A stretch of DNA of 64,000 nt from Betaproteobacteria bacterium (GTDB taxonomy: Bacteria; Pseudomonadota; Gammaproteobacteria; Burkholderiales; UBA3065), in the NCBI GenBank assembly GCA_027490755.1, contig JAIXXL010000009.1, forward strand, positions 186,001-250,000. Reading direction: 5' to 3'. Made by a program: the position numbers and the translations under genes. Shown one piece after another: positions 1 through 9,344 of the stretch. Below the pieces are notes generated by a model. The model searched no databases and was not told the origin of the DNA. It saw only the letters and a program-made list of their open reading frames with translations. Every line of letters starts with the position of its first letter. The stretch's first letter is position 1.

Positions 1-570
1 GCGCTCGAGGTTCTCCAAGGTGCCATCGCGCAGGCCGAGCAGCTTGAGCTGGTCGGCGGCGCCACGTTTTTCGGCTTCGGCCACCTCGAGTTCGTTCTCG
101 CGGCGCTGCAGTTCGGCGCTGCCGATCACGTCGGCGGCAAACAGCGCCTTGGCGCGCTCCACGCTGCGGCGCATCAGTTGCACGTATGAGTTGGCCTTGA
201 TGTAGGCGAGCTGCGCGTCGCCGAGGTTGGCGCTGGTCAGTGTGGCGAGCGTGGCGCCCTTGCCCACGTTCTGGCCAAGGATCACCTTGAGTTCGGTGAT
301 GCGCCCGGGGACCGTGGTGCTGATGCGCGAGATGCGTTGCTCATCAAAATCGATCCGCCCCGCGACCCGAAAGATCGGGCTAACCGGTGCCGGCTCTACC
401 ACCTCGATCTTCAGGCTGGCGACCAGGCCCTCGCCGGCCTGAACCAGCATCGGGTCCGGGCGCGGTGCCTCGACGGGCTTCTCTTCGGGCTTGCTGCAGG
501 CGGCAAGGGTGCTGGCGAGTGCCAGTCCGAGCAGGGTGCGGGCAAGGGCAGACGGGCGGGCGCTTGGCAT
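1..570 (-). CDS. RND efflux periplasmic adaptor (CzcB/CusB-like), 3' end beyond window
   Basis: The first 190 residues of a membrane-fusion protein; the gene continues past the left edge. It opens with a lipoprotein signal peptide (lipobox LAAC, Cys about residue 25), followed by a region rich in Pro and acidic residues, then a barrel/lipoyl segment (VAGRIDFDEQRIS, VPGRITELKV) and a helical hairpin (res 115-185). This order is that of HlyD-family adaptors of CBA-type heavy-metal RND pumps, which bridge the inner membrane pump and an outer membrane channel. It lies 80 nt downstream of the TolC-like gene at 651-1886, the usual C-B-A order, so the pump gene (CzcA/CusA type) is expected just outside the window. 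The metal cannot be read from this fragment. The ATG at 570 is in frame with the signal peptide. Confidence 0.85.
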   Translation of the reverse strand, partial: MPSARPSALARTLLGLALASTLAACSKPEEKPVEAPRPDPMLVQAGEGLVASLKIEVVEPAPVSPIFRVAGRIDFDEQRISRISTTVPGRITELKVILGQNVGKGATLATLTSANLGDAQLAYIKANSYVQLMRRSVERAKALFAADVIGSAELQRRENELEVAEAEKRGAADQLKLLGLRDGTLENLER

Positions 571-650
571 CTCGGCGCGTTCCTGAAAGGTAGTGGTAAG
601 GGTCAAAGACGGATACGGGGCGGCGCGCCCGGGGCCTGCAGCGGAGGGGG

Positions 651-1886
651 TCACTGCGCCTCCACGGCCTGCAGGCGGTCGATCTCGATGCGCGCGACCT
701 CAAGGTCGTAGCGTGCGGCGATAAGGTCGTTGCGTGCGGCGCGGAAGACCCGGCGCGCATCCAGCAACTCGAGGATGCCGCGCTCACCGAAGCGGTAGGC
801 GGCCTCGGCCACCTTCACCGCGGCCTCGGCCTCGCGCAGGATCGCGCCCTCGAGGATGTTGATCTGGTTGCGCGAGATGTCGTACTGGCCGTAAGCGGTC
901 TCCAGCGACTGCGACAGCGTGAACTGGCTGTGCTCGAGCTGGTTGCGGACGCGCAGGCCCTGCGCGGTGGCCTCGGCGATCGGGCCGGCGCGGCGGTCCC
1001 AGATCGGGATGGTCAGCAGTACGCCGACACGGTTGTTCTCAAGGTCCGGATCCCGCTCCTGCACCGCGCGGATGGCCAGGTCGGGCATGCGCCGTGCCTT
1101 CTCCAGCTCCAGCTGGCGGTCGAAGCGCGACTGCTCGGCGCGCAGCACGGCGAGTTCGGGGTTGCTGCCAAGCACGCGCTCGCGCAGCTGCTCAAGCGGC
1201 GGCAAGGCGCGCGGCTCGGTCCAGTCGCCACGCACCTGGAACTCGGCGGGCAGGCGTTCGGCCACCAGGCCACGGATCGTCACCTTCGACTGGTTGACAC
1301 GCAACTCGGCGCTGCGCGCGGCGTTGCGCGCAGTCAGCCGCTCGGCCTCGGCACGGATCAGGTCGTAGCGCGGCGCCTCGCCCACGTCCACCCGCACCTT
1401 CACACGTTCGTAGATGGATTCGGCCAGCGCCAGGTCGTCGCGCGCCGCGGACACTTCCTCTTGGCGCCGCAACAGCTCGTAGAAGGCCACCTGCAGGCGC
1501 GACAGCAAACCGACACGCGTCTGGCGCAGGCCGGCCTCCGCGCCGCCGGCGAGGGCCTCGGCTGCACCGATGCGCGCGGCGCGCTGCCACGGATTGTCGA
1601 TGCGCTGCGAGATGGCGATGGCGTGCGCGTGACCCGAAGCGCCACCGATGCGGGGCGCGGCGTTGCCGGTGGTCAGCTCGGTCTCGGGGTTGGGGTAAGC
1701 CGACGCCGACGTGATGCCGGCTCGGGCGGCATCAACACCGTCCCGAGCAGCCACAAGGGAGAGGTTGGCGTCCAAAGACAGCTGTCGCAGCGACGCGAAG
1801 TCGAAGACCGGAAGGTCGGCAGCTGAAGCGATGCCCGTACCGAAAGCGAGCAAGAACAAACAAGACCTAGCGATTCTGCCGGACAT
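651..1886 (-). CDS. TolC-family outer membrane efflux protein (CzcC-like)
   Basis: A 411-residue outer membrane factor with an N-terminal signal peptide ending near ASAAD (res 20-23) and two repeated OEP halves of long amphipathic helices (for example VSAARDDLALAESIYERVKV and EAEAAVKVAEAAYRFGERG). Such proteins form trimeric channels that pass substrates from an RND pump across the outer membrane. The length and lack of a lipobox fit the CzcC/CusC subgroup of metal exporters better than the NodT/OprM lipoproteins. It is the first gene of an apparent operon with the adaptor at 1-570. An AAGGGAATTGG stretch precedes the ATG. A 15-bp perfect palindrome lies about 60 bp upstream and could be the operator. 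Confidence 0.85.
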   Translation of the reverse strand: MSGRIARSCLFLLAFGTGIASAADLPVFDFASLRQLSLDANLSLVAARDGVDAARAGITSASAYPNPETELTTGNAAPRIGGASGHAHAIAISQRIDNPWQRAARIGAAEALAGGAEAGLRQTRVGLLSRLQVAFYELLRRQEEVSAARDDLALAESIYERVKVRVDVGEAPRYDLIRAEAERLTARNAARSAELRVNQSKVTIRGLVAERLPAEFQVRGDWTEPRALPPLEQLRERVLGSNPELAVLRAEQSRFDRQLELEKARRMPDLAIRAVQERDPDLENNRVGVLLTIPIWDRRAGPIAEATAQGLRVRNQLEHSQFTLSQSLETAYGQYDISRNQINILEGAILREAEAAVKVAEAAYRFGERGILELLDARRVFRAARNDLIAARYDLEVARIEIDRLQAVEAQ

Positions 1887-1943
1887 CCAATTCCCTTGAG
1901 TCGAATCCTGAGTATTTTGGTCAGGTAAATATGGAAAGGTTCC

Positions 1944-1958
1944 CGGGAGATTCTCCCG
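1944..1958. promoter_or_regulatory. 15-bp palindrome upstream of the CzcC-like gene
   Basis: CGGGAGATTCTCCCG has perfect 7-bp arms around a single central base. It sits in the 81-bp gap between the end of the CorA-like gene and the start of the efflux gene. Metal-sensing repressors and response regulators of efflux operons bind such dyads, so an operator is plausible. A weak hairpin ending the corA transcript is the alternative. The function is inference. Confidence 0.35.
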
Positions 1959-1967
1959 ACCTTGATC

Positions 1968-3284
1968 TCACCCCTGACGGCTGCGCAGCGGCCTTTGCCG
2001 CCGCGTCTCGGCGTAGCGCAGCGCCACGTAGGTGCCGTAACCGATCAGCCCCGAGCCGAGGATGAACAGCCCATAGGAGATCGGCCACGGCATGCCCTCG
2101 GTCATCATCGTGTACTCCGACATGCCGCCGATGCCGGCGAGCATGTTGAGCGGCATGAACACCACGCTGAACACGGTGAGCTGGCTCACCCGCTTGTTCT
2201 GGTTGATGTTGATGAAACCGATGGTGGCGTCCATCAGGAAGTTGATCTTGTCGAACAGGAACGCCGTGTGGCTGTTCAGCGACTCGATGTTGCGCACGAT
2301 CTGGTTGCAGGTCTGCACCTGGTCGGTCTTCAGCAGACGTGCGCGCATGAGGAAGTTGAGCGCGCGCTGGGTGTCGAGGATGTTGCCGCGGATGCGGCCG
2401 TTCTGGTCCTCTTCCTCGGCGATATTGGCAAGGATGCTGGCCGCCTGCGAGTCGGTGACGGTCTCGTTCAGCACCAGACGCCCGACCTCGCCCAGCGTGG
2501 TGTAGATGTCCTCAAGCGAGTCCGCGGAGTATTCGACGTCGGCGCCGTAGAGGTCGAGCAGCACGTCGATGCTGTCGGTCACGTAGCCAGGCTGGGTCAG
2601 CGCGCGGCGGCGTTGCAGGCGGAACACCGGCAGTTCTTCGTCGCGCACCGAGAACAGCACGCCGGCGTGCAGGATGAATGACACCGGCACGCTGCGCGAG
2701 TCCCCTGCCCGTTCGCGCAGGAAGTTGGAGTGCAGGTGGATGTCGTCGCTGTCGCCGATGTAGAAGCGCGAGCTCAGCTCAAGGTCGGTGGCCTCGAGCG
2801 GGTCCGGCAACTCGACCTGGAAATGCGCGCCGATGAAGGCGCGCTCGCTGGCGCTGGTGTTGATCAGGTCGACCCAGACCGGCTTGACGCCCTCGAGGTC
2901 CTTGCGGCCGCTGACCGGCACCTGGCGCAGACGCCCGCCGTCGGTGAGCTCGAACACGTTGACCTTGGAGCCCTCGAACTGCGGCTCGCGGCCGGCCGCG
3001 AGTGCCTCGCGGCGCTCGTCGGAGAGCTCCCACAGGATGTCGTTCTCGCGCTCGCGCGGGATGGCGCGCCACAGCGCCGCGGCGGCGGGCAGCGGCAATT
3101 CGTCGAGCACCTGGCCAAGTTCTGCGGAAGAGTGACGCTCGACCAGGCGCGCGAGTTCGGCGTGGTGCTGCTTCTCCAGCAGCGACTCGACCACCTCGCG
3201 ACGGCTCATCTGCTGGTTGTGCACGACGCCGTCCTGCAGTCTCTGCTTGTCCAGGATGTCCATGAATTGCTCGGTGGTCGACAT
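1968..3284 (-). CDS. CorA-family metal ion transporter with MgtE-N-like N-terminus
   Basis: A 438-residue protein. The C-terminal third is CorA-like: a long stalk helix (TDQVQTCNQIVRNIESL) leading to two membrane helices (about res 365-385 and 400-420) near the C-terminus. Residues about 30-110 (AELARLVERHSSAELGQVLDELP and following) look like the helical repeats of the MgtE N domain, a Mg-sensing module of an unrelated transporter. In classical CorA the loop after the first membrane helix holds GMN; here it reads GIGGMSEYTMM, so the Asn is replaced. CorA-type channels move Mg2+, Co2+ or Ni2+ inward, and GMN variants include Zn2+ exporters of the ZntB type, so substrate and direction are open. 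A single gene with its own upstream gap. Confidence 0.75.
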   Translation of the reverse strand: MSTTEQFMDILDKQRLQDGVVHNQQMSRREVVESLLEKQHHAELARLVERHSSAELGQVLDELPLPAAAALWRAIPRERENDILWELSDERREALAAGREPQFEGSKVNVFELTDGGRLRQVPVSGRKDLEGVKPVWVDLINTSASERAFIGAHFQVELPDPLEATDLELSSRFYIGDSDDIHLHSNFLRERAGDSRSVPVSFILHAGVLFSVRDEELPVFRLQRRRALTQPGYVTDSIDVLLDLYGADVEYSADSLEDIYTTLGEVGRLVLNETVTDSQAASILANIAEEEDQNGRIRGNILDTQRALNFLMRARLLKTDQVQTCNQIVRNIESLNSHTAFLFDKINFLMDATIGFININQNKRVSQLTVFSVVFMPLNMLAGIGGMSEYTMMTEGMPWPISYGLFILGSGLIGYGTYVALRYAETRRQRPLRSRQG

Positions 3285-3377
3285 GGCAGCTCCGCCGCAT
3301 GGCGCGCGGAAAGGGCTCCGGCTTGCGCCGCGAGTTTAAAACAAGCAGCCGCCCGCCGGTGCGGCAATCACGCCTGC

Positions 3378-4547
3378 TCACAGCAAGGGCCGGCGGTAAC
3401 CTCCGGACACGCCCGCGGGCGAGAGGACCATCTGCCAGAGCTGGTTGTGGCGCGCGCGGAAGCCACCGGCGCAGGACAGCAAGTAATACCGCCACATGCG
3501 GTGGAAGCGGTCGCCGTAGCGATCGGCAAAGTTGGGCCAGGTATCCTCGAAGCGCTGGTGCCATGCCATCAGCGTGCGGTCGTAGTCGGCGCCGATGTTG
3601 TGCACGTCCTCGACCACGAACAAGCCCTCGCCGGCGTCGATGATCTCGCCCAGAGACGGCAGCTCGCCGTTGGGGAAGATGTTCTTTTCGATCCACGGGT
3701 CGATGCCCTTGCCACGGTGGTTCTTGCCGATGGTGTGCAGCAAGAACGAGCCTTCCGGATTCAGCAGGGCCCGCGCGGTCTCGAAGAAGCGCTGGTAGTT
3801 GGTGTGGCCGACGTGTTCGAACATGCCCACCGAGGCGATGCGGTCGAATCGCGTATCGGTGCCGGTCTCCAGGCAGCGCCAGTCGCCCAGCAGGATGTGC
3901 ACCGGCAGCTTGCCGGCCTTGCCCTCGGCGAATGTCGCCTGCTCGCGCGAGTTGGTCAGCCCGGTGCACTCGACACCGTAGTGCTCGGCGGCGAATCGCA
4001 CCAGACCGCCCCAGCCGCAGCCGATGTCGAGCAGCTTCATGCCAGGCTGCAGGCCGAGCTTGCGGCAGACCAGATCGAGCTTGGCCTCCTGTGCCGCGGC
4101 GAGGTCGCTGGCGTTGGCCCAGTAGCCACAGCTGTAGACCATGTAGGGGTCGAGCATCGCTGCGAAGAACTCGTTGCCGAGGTCGTAGTGCTCGCGCGCC
4201 ACGGTCCAGGCACGCGCCAGCGACTGCCGGTTGAACAGCCGCGACTCGATGGCGAGCAGCAGAGATTCCGGGCTGCTGACCTGGTCCTGCAGATTCGCGC
4301 GCAGGATGCGGTCGATCATGTCGTCAACGGCAGCGCAGTCCCACCAGCCATCGACGTAGCTCTCGGCCAGGCCCAGGCTGCCGTGTGCCAGCACTCGTCG
4401 TGCAGTCTCCGGGTCGTGGATCTGGATGTCCCAGGGGCGCAGGCCGCCGATCTCGATGTCGGCCTTGGCAAGCAACTGGCGAAAGCGCTCCAGGCGTGGT
4501 TCGCTAGGCAGGGCTGTCAGGCCCTGCGGGGTCGCACGGATGTCCAT
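3378..4547 (-). CDS. cfa: Cyclopropane-fatty-acyl-phospholipid synthase
   Basis: A 389-residue SAM-dependent methyltransferase that adds a methylene bridge to unsaturated acyl chains of membrane phospholipids. Class I methyltransferase motif LDIGCGWGG lies at res 173-181, preceded by the family motif HYDLGNEFF (about res 120-128) and followed by EHVGHTNYQRFF, all typical of CFA synthases; the family is usually about 380-400 residues. I chose the ATG at 4547 because GGAGG precedes it by 5 nt. Another in-frame ATG four codons upstream (4559) contains that Shine-Dalgarno sequence. The gene stands alone between the corA-like gene and the efflux operon. In relatives it is often induced in stationary phase or by stress, but no such signal is visible here. 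Confidence 0.93.
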   Translation of the reverse strand: MDIRATPQGLTALPSEPRLERFRQLLAKADIEIGGLRPWDIQIHDPETARRVLAHGSLGLAESYVDGWWDCAAVDDMIDRILRANLQDQVSSPESLLLAIESRLFNRQSLARAWTVAREHYDLGNEFFAAMLDPYMVYSCGYWANASDLAAAQEAKLDLVCRKLGLQPGMKLLDIGCGWGGLVRFAAEHYGVECTGLTNSREQATFAEGKAGKLPVHILLGDWRCLETGTDTRFDRIASVGMFEHVGHTNYQRFFETARALLNPEGSFLLHTIGKNHRGKGIDPWIEKNIFPNGELPSLGEIIDAGEGLFVVEDVHNIGADYDRTLMAWHQRFEDTWPNFADRYGDRFHRMWRYYLLSCAGGFRARHNQLWQMVLSPAGVSGGYRRPLL

Positions 4548-4636
4548 CGATGCCTCCATCTCTGGGGCACTCGACCCCGGGGAGGGTCAATCTATTGAGG
4601 TCGGACGGTGTGTCGCCTTGACGGCGGGCAAGGCTG

Positions 4637-6016
4637 CTACTCGACGCCCACCGCAAGCGCACGCGCCAGCGCAACCAGCGCAATGAAACGCGCCTGTCTG
4701 GAGCTGTCGGCGGCGGTTTCGGCGGTGAACAGGGCGCGCTGAGCGTCGAGCACAGTGGTGTAGTCCTCTGCACCCTCGCGGTAACGCATCTCGGCCAGCC
4801 GCAGCGCAGTGCCGGACGACTCGGCCGCATCGCGCTGCTCTCGCTCCTGGTTGCTGGCGGCCTCGAACGCCACCAGCGCGTCGGCCACCTCGCGTTGCGC
4901 CACCAGCACCACCTGCAGGTAGCGGGTCAGGCGCTCCTGCTGCTGCGCTGCCGACAGCTGCGCCTGACCGCGCAAGCGACCACCATCGAATACCGTCTGG
5001 GCAAGGGTAGCCGCCAGCGCGGTGAGCGCGCCGGTGCCCTGCAGGAAATCGCCACCGGCGGTGGCCTGCAAGGCCGTGCGCAGGCTGAGGTCGATGCGCG
5101 GCAGGATGGCGGCGCGCGCAGCAGCCACATTGGCGCGTGCCGCCGCAAGGTCGAGCTCGGCCTGACGGATGTCCGGTCGGCGCGACAGCAGGCCGGCTGG
5201 CTCGCCGGGCACCGGCACCGGCGCCTCGACCTCGCGCAGGCTGCGGTCGCTGTCCGGCGAAGCATCGGGCGGCAGGCCCATGAGCAGCGCCAGCTGGTTG
5301 CGCACCAGGCCACGCTGGCCACGCAGGTCGGCCAGCACCGCGCGCGTCGTCGCCGCCTGGTTGCGTTGCCGCGCCACCTCCAGCGCCGAGATACGCCCGG
5401 CGGCCTTTTGCGATTCGAGCAGCGCCAGCAGGCGCTCGGCGGTGTCGACATTGCGCGCGGCGGTGGCGATGCGGTCGTTGAACGAGAGCAGGCGCACCCA
5501 GGCGGTGGCGGTGTCGCCCTGGACGGTCAGGCGCACCGCGTCGCGGAAGGATTCGCTGGCCGCCAGCGCGGCGCGGCCACCTTCGGCGAGCGAGCGGTTA
5601 CGCCCCCAGATGTCGAGCTCGTAGGCCAGCGTGCCGCCGATGCTGTAGAGCTCGGTGGATGACCGTTCGGGCAGGTCGTTGCGCGTGGCGTTGCTGTTCA
5701 GGTTGAAGGCAGGGAAGAGACCAGCCGCGGAGATACGCGAGGAGGCGCGTGCCTGCTCGATACGGGCGAGCGAGGTGCGGACGTCGAGGTTGCTCTCCAG
5801 CGCCGACTCCAACACAGGCTGCAGGCCGGGGAGGTCGAGGCGGATGCGGTCGGCCTCGCCAGACTGCGACTCGAGTGGCCAGCGACCGGCAAGGCGTGGC
5901 GCCTCGTCTGCGACCAAAGGGATCTGGCCGACACAACCAGCCAGCAGCGCCAGCAGCGGCACCGCGAGCAGGCAGCGCAAAGAACGCTGGGCATGGTGCG
6001 GGGACACGGTGCTCAT
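4637..6016 (-). CDS. Outer membrane efflux lipoprotein (OprM/NodT family)
   Basis: A 459-residue outer membrane factor. Its signal peptide ends in a lipobox LLAGC (Cys about res 28), so it should be an acylated outer membrane lipoprotein. The body has the two OEP repeats of the NodT family, with helices such as LESNLDVRTSLARIEQARASS and the typical LSRRPDIRQAELDLAAARANV motif. It overlaps the stop of the MacB gene by 4 nt (ATGA), so it is translationally coupled and is the dedicated exit duct for the MacAB transporter. Order macA-macB-OMP. The substrate is not evident from the sequence. Confidence 0.9.
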   Translation of the reverse strand: MSTVSPHHAQRSLRCLLAVPLLALLAGCVGQIPLVADEAPRLAGRWPLESQSGEADRIRLDLPGLQPVLESALESNLDVRTSLARIEQARASSRISAAGLFPAFNLNSNATRNDLPERSSTELYSIGGTLAYELDIWGRNRSLAEGGRAALAASESFRDAVRLTVQGDTATAWVRLLSFNDRIATAARNVDTAERLLALLESQKAAGRISALEVARQRNQAATTRAVLADLRGQRGLVRNQLALLMGLPPDASPDSDRSLREVEAPVPVPGEPAGLLSRRPDIRQAELDLAAARANVAAARAAILPRIDLSLRTALQATAGGDFLQGTGALTALAATLAQTVFDGGRLRGQAQLSAAQQQERLTRYLQVVLVAQREVADALVAFEAASNQEREQRDAAESSGTALRLAEMRYREGAEDYTTVLDAQRALFTAETAADSSRQARFIALVALARALAVGVE

Positions 6017-7980
6017 TCCGACGCCAGCGCCACGACCGGGTCCAGGCGCGCCGCGCGTCGCGCCGGCAGGAACCCGAACACCACGCCGACCACGAACGCG
6101 CTACCGAAGGCCATCAGCACCGGCGGCAGCGAGAAGATGACCGGCGAACCGAAGGCACGCGCCGCGTAGCCCGCCGCAAAGCCCAAACCGACACCGATCA
6201 GCCCGCCGAAGGCGCAGACCAGCACCGCCTCGACCAGGAACTGCAGCTGGATCTGCAGGCGGCGGGCGCCGCAGGCCATGCGGATGCCGATCTCGCGGAT
6301 ACGCTCGGTGACCGACACCAGCATGATGTTCATCACGCCGATGCCGCCGACCAGCAACGAGATGGCGGCGATCGAGCCGAGCAGCAATGACATGGTGTTC
6401 TGGGTCTGGGTGGCGGTCTCGATGAGCGAGGCCATGTTGCGCACCTGAAAATCTGCGGTGCGATGGCGCGCCTCGAGGGTCTCTGAGACAGCCGCGGCGG
6501 TCTCCTCTGAACGATTCATGTCGGCCAGGTGCAGCGCGATGGCGCGCACATGTGACTGACCAAACAGGCGGATGCGTCCGGTGGTGATCGGCACGAAGAT
6601 GTTGTCGTCGAGGTCACTGCCGAAGGCGGACTCGCCCTTGCTCGCCATCACGCCGATGATCTCGAACGGCACGCTGGCGATAAGGATGCTCTGCCCGACC
6701 GGGTCCTCGCCCTCGGTGAAGATAGCGTCGCGCACCGTGGTGCCGATCACCGCCACCGGCGCGTAGCTGGCGACGTCGGCTTCGGAGAAGAACTGCCCCT
6801 GCAGCAGCGCCCAGTTGCGCGCCAGCGGGTATTCGGCGGTGGTGCCGACGCCGTTGGTGGAATAGTCGTTGCGACCAAAGCGCGCCGTCACGCCCTTGCC
6901 GTTCTCGGGTACAACGCGCAGCACGTTGGGCAGCCCCTCCAGTGCCTTGCCATCTTCGGCGGTGAGGGTCTTGATGTCCGACGAGCCGCGGATGTTGGGC
7001 GCGCCCGGGCGCACAACCAGCAGGTCCGGCCCCATCGCCTCGATGCTGCGCAGCACCTCGGCCTTGCTGCCGTCGCCCATGGCCAGCATGGTGATCACCG
7101 CCGCCACGCCGATGACGATGCCGAGCAGGGTCAGCGAGGTGCGGAACAGGTTGTTGCGCAGCGAGCGCAGCGCCATGCCGAACGAGGCGGCGAAGTCGCC
7201 GACCGGGTTGGCGTGGATGGGCTCCGGCTCTACTTGACCGGCAACCGGCCGCGTAGCGACCACCTCCACCGCAGCCGTAGCTGCAGCGGGGGCAGCGGGC
7301 ACCGCGCCGCCGATGATGTTGCCGTCACCAATGTGGACGACGCGGTCGGCCTGCACCGCGATGCCGACATCGTGGGTGATGAGGATGATGGTGTGGCCCT
7401 CGGCGTGCAGCTCGTGCAACAGCCGCAGCACCTCCTCGCCGGTGGCGCTGTCGAGCGCACCGGTGGGTTCGTCGGCAAGGATGACGCGGCCGCCGTTCAT
7501 CAGCGCGCGCGCGATCGAGACGCGCTGCTGCTGGCCACCCGAGAGTGCCGAGGGGCGGAAGTTGGCGCGGTCGGCCAGACCGAGCCGCTGCAGCAGTTGC
7601 TGCGCGCGCGCCTCGCGGACCTGGCTGCCGGCACCGCGGTAGAGCGCCGGCATGGCGACGTTCTGCAGCGCGGTCTCGGTGCCGATCAGGTTGTAGCGCT
7701 GGAAGACGAAGCCGAACACCTCGCTGCGCAGCGCCGCCAGCTCGTCGGGGCTGCAGTGGGCAACGTCGTGGCCCTCGAACAGGTACTGGCCGCTGGTCGG
7801 CGTGTCGAGGCAACCGAGGATGTTCATCAGCGTACTCTTGCCGGAACCCGACTGGCCGCAGATGGCGATGAACTCGCCGCGCGCGATCTGCAGGTCGATG
7901 CCGTGCAGGACCTGCACGGCAGCGTCGCCGCTGCCGTAGGTCCGGGTGATGCTGCGAAGCTCGATGATCGGAGTGGTCAT
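6013..7980 (-). CDS. macB: MacB-type ABC exporter, fused ATPase/permease
   Basis: A 655-residue fusion. The N-terminal ABC ATPase has Walker A GQSGSGKST (res 42-50), signature LSGGQQQR and Walker B VILADEPTGALD. After a linker of about 40 residues come one membrane helix (RTSLTLLGIVIGVAAVITMLA), a large periplasmic domain and three C-terminal helices of the FtsX/MacB permease type. MacB dimers act as mechanotransmitters that drive periplasmic substrates through MacA into the outer membrane duct. Known substrates of the family include macrolides, lipopeptides, enterotoxin and heme precursors; which applies here is unknown. It lies 12 nt downstream of macA and overlaps the OprM-like gene. Confidence 0.92.
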   Translation of the reverse strand: MTTPIIELRSITRTYGSGDAAVQVLHGIDLQIARGEFIAICGQSGSGKSTLMNILGCLDTPTSGQYLFEGHDVAHCSPDELAALRSEVFGFVFQRYNLIGTETALQNVAMPALYRGAGSQVREARAQQLLQRLGLADRANFRPSALSGGQQQRVSIARALMNGGRVILADEPTGALDSATGEEVLRLLHELHAEGHTIILITHDVGIAVQADRVVHIGDGNIIGGAVPAAPAAATAAVEVVATRPVAGQVEPEPIHANPVGDFAASFGMALRSLRNNLFRTSLTLLGIVIGVAAVITMLAMGDGSKAEVLRSIEAMGPDLLVVRPGAPNIRGSSDIKTLTAEDGKALEGLPNVLRVVPENGKGVTARFGRNDYSTNGVGTTAEYPLARNWALLQGQFFSEADVASYAPVAVIGTTVRDAIFTEGEDPVGQSILIASVPFEIIGVMASKGESAFGSDLDDNIFVPITTGRIRLFGQSHVRAIALHLADMNRSEETAAAVSETLEARHRTADFQVRNMASLIETATQTQNTMSLLLGSIAAISLLVGGIGVMNIMLVSVTERIREIGIRMACGARRLQIQLQFLVEAVLVCAFGGLIGVGLGFAAGYAARAFGSPVIFSLPPVLMAFGSAFVVGVVFGFLPARRAARLDPVVALASE

Positions 7981-7992
7981 GTCCTGCCGGGG

Positions 7993-9132
7993 CTAGTGCG
8001 AGCGAACCTTGGGCATGCCACCGCCCTTGCTGCCCATACCACCTTTCCCGCCCTCGTCCTTCCGAGCCGGCAGCACAAGCATCTCGCCTTCGCGCAGTCC
8101 AGCGACCACCTGCACTTCCTTGCGCGTCTCCAGACCCAGCTTGATCTTGCGCTCGACCGGCTTGCCCCGCTCCATCACCTGGACCCGCGGCGGCCGGCCC
8201 GGCAACAAAGCCTTGGTCGGGATCAGCAGCACGTCGTCGACCTTTTGCAGAAGGAAGGACACCTGTGCGCTCATCTGCGGTAGCAGCGCGCCGTCAGGGT
8301 TGTCGACGTCGAACAGGACCTTGTATAGCACGACGTTGTTGACCGCCTCCGGCGTCGGCAGGATCTGGCGGACCTCGCCGGACCAGCGCCGGTCGGGCAG
8401 GCCGAGCGTGTTGAACGATGCGGGGGTGTCAAGCTTGATGCGGCTGATGTCAGCCTCGGAGACCTCGGCCTGCACGGTCATGGTGCCGAGATCGGCGATG
8501 CGCAGGATGACCGGCGCCTGCTGCGCCGCCACCAGCGTCTGACCCTGGCGGGCGGTCAGCGACACCACAGTGCCGTCCATCGGCGCGAAGATCTTGGTGT
8601 AGCGCAGGTTGGTGCTGTCGAAAGTGAGCGCCGCCGATTGCTGCCCGATCTGCGCCTCGATCGACTTGACCGCCGCCTGTGCCTGCTCGTACGCCGCCTC
8701 GGAGGCCTCGAGTTCCTGTCGGCTCACCGCATCGCTACCGATCAGCGTGCGGTTGCGTTCGACCCGCTGGGTCGCCAGCGCAAGTTGCGCGCGACGGTCG
8801 GCCAGCAGCGCCTTGCTATTGATGATCTGCGCGCTGGTCTGGCCGACGCGAGACTCGAACAGGGTCGGGTCGATCTCGGCGATCAGCTCGCCCTTCTTCA
8901 CCGCCTGCCCGATGACCACATGCAGCTTGCGCAGCTGACCCGTGACCTGTGTGCCGACGTCAACGAACTGCAGCGGCTGCAGGGTCCCCAGCGCGCTCAC
9001 CGTGACCTTCAGGCTACCGCGACCGACCGCAACCGTCTCCGGCGGCGGCGCTTCCTCACCCTTCCACGGCGACCACCAGACCAAACCGCCCACTACAGGC
9101 AGCAACACCAAGATCCACCACCATCGACGCAC
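7993..9132 (-). CDS. macA: MacA-type periplasmic adaptor subunit
   Basis: A 379-residue HlyD/MacA adaptor with one N-terminal membrane helix (WWWILVLLPVVGGLVWW, about res 4-20). It has the lipoyl half-motif VGTQVTGQLRKLHV, a long helical hairpin (about res 85-165) and beta-barrel domains, then a Gly/Lys-rich tail. It joins MacB to the outer membrane protein. I chose a GTG start at 9132 because GGGAGG lies 6 nt upstream and the membrane helix follows at once; a longer reading frame to 9219 has no ribosome site and adds an unlikely Arg-rich leader. First gene of the macA-macB-OMP operon. Confidence 0.9.
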   Translation of the reverse strand: MRRWWWILVLLPVVGGLVWWSPWKGEEAPPPETVAVGRGSLKVTVSALGTLQPLQFVDVGTQVTGQLRKLHVVIGQAVKKGELIAEIDPTLFESRVGQTSAQIINSKALLADRRAQLALATQRVERNRTLIGSDAVSRQELEASEAAYEQAQAAVKSIEAQIGQQSAALTFDSTNLRYTKIFAPMDGTVVSLTARQGQTLVAAQQAPVILRIADLGTMTVQAEVSEADISRIKLDTPASFNTLGLPDRRWSGEVRQILPTPEAVNNVVLYKVLFDVDNPDGALLPQMSAQVSFLLQKVDDVLLIPTKALLPGRPPRVQVMERGKPVERKIKLGLETRKEVQVVAGLREGEMLVLPARKDEGGKGGMGSKGGGMPKVRSH

Positions 9133-9344
9133 TGCGATCCTCCCGGAAACCGGCTTTCTTGCGGCACAACAAGGCCCTCTGGCCGCATTCGCGAGAACTT
9201 CGCGCCAATCGGCCGCCACGGCCCAACGGCCCGTGCCGACGCGACAAAGCTCAAGATGATGTCACACCAACTATTGCAATCTGATTACAGGCGCACCGCG
9301 TCTGAGTGCCATCTGGCGGAATCGTTCAGCCCCGGAGGCGCTGC

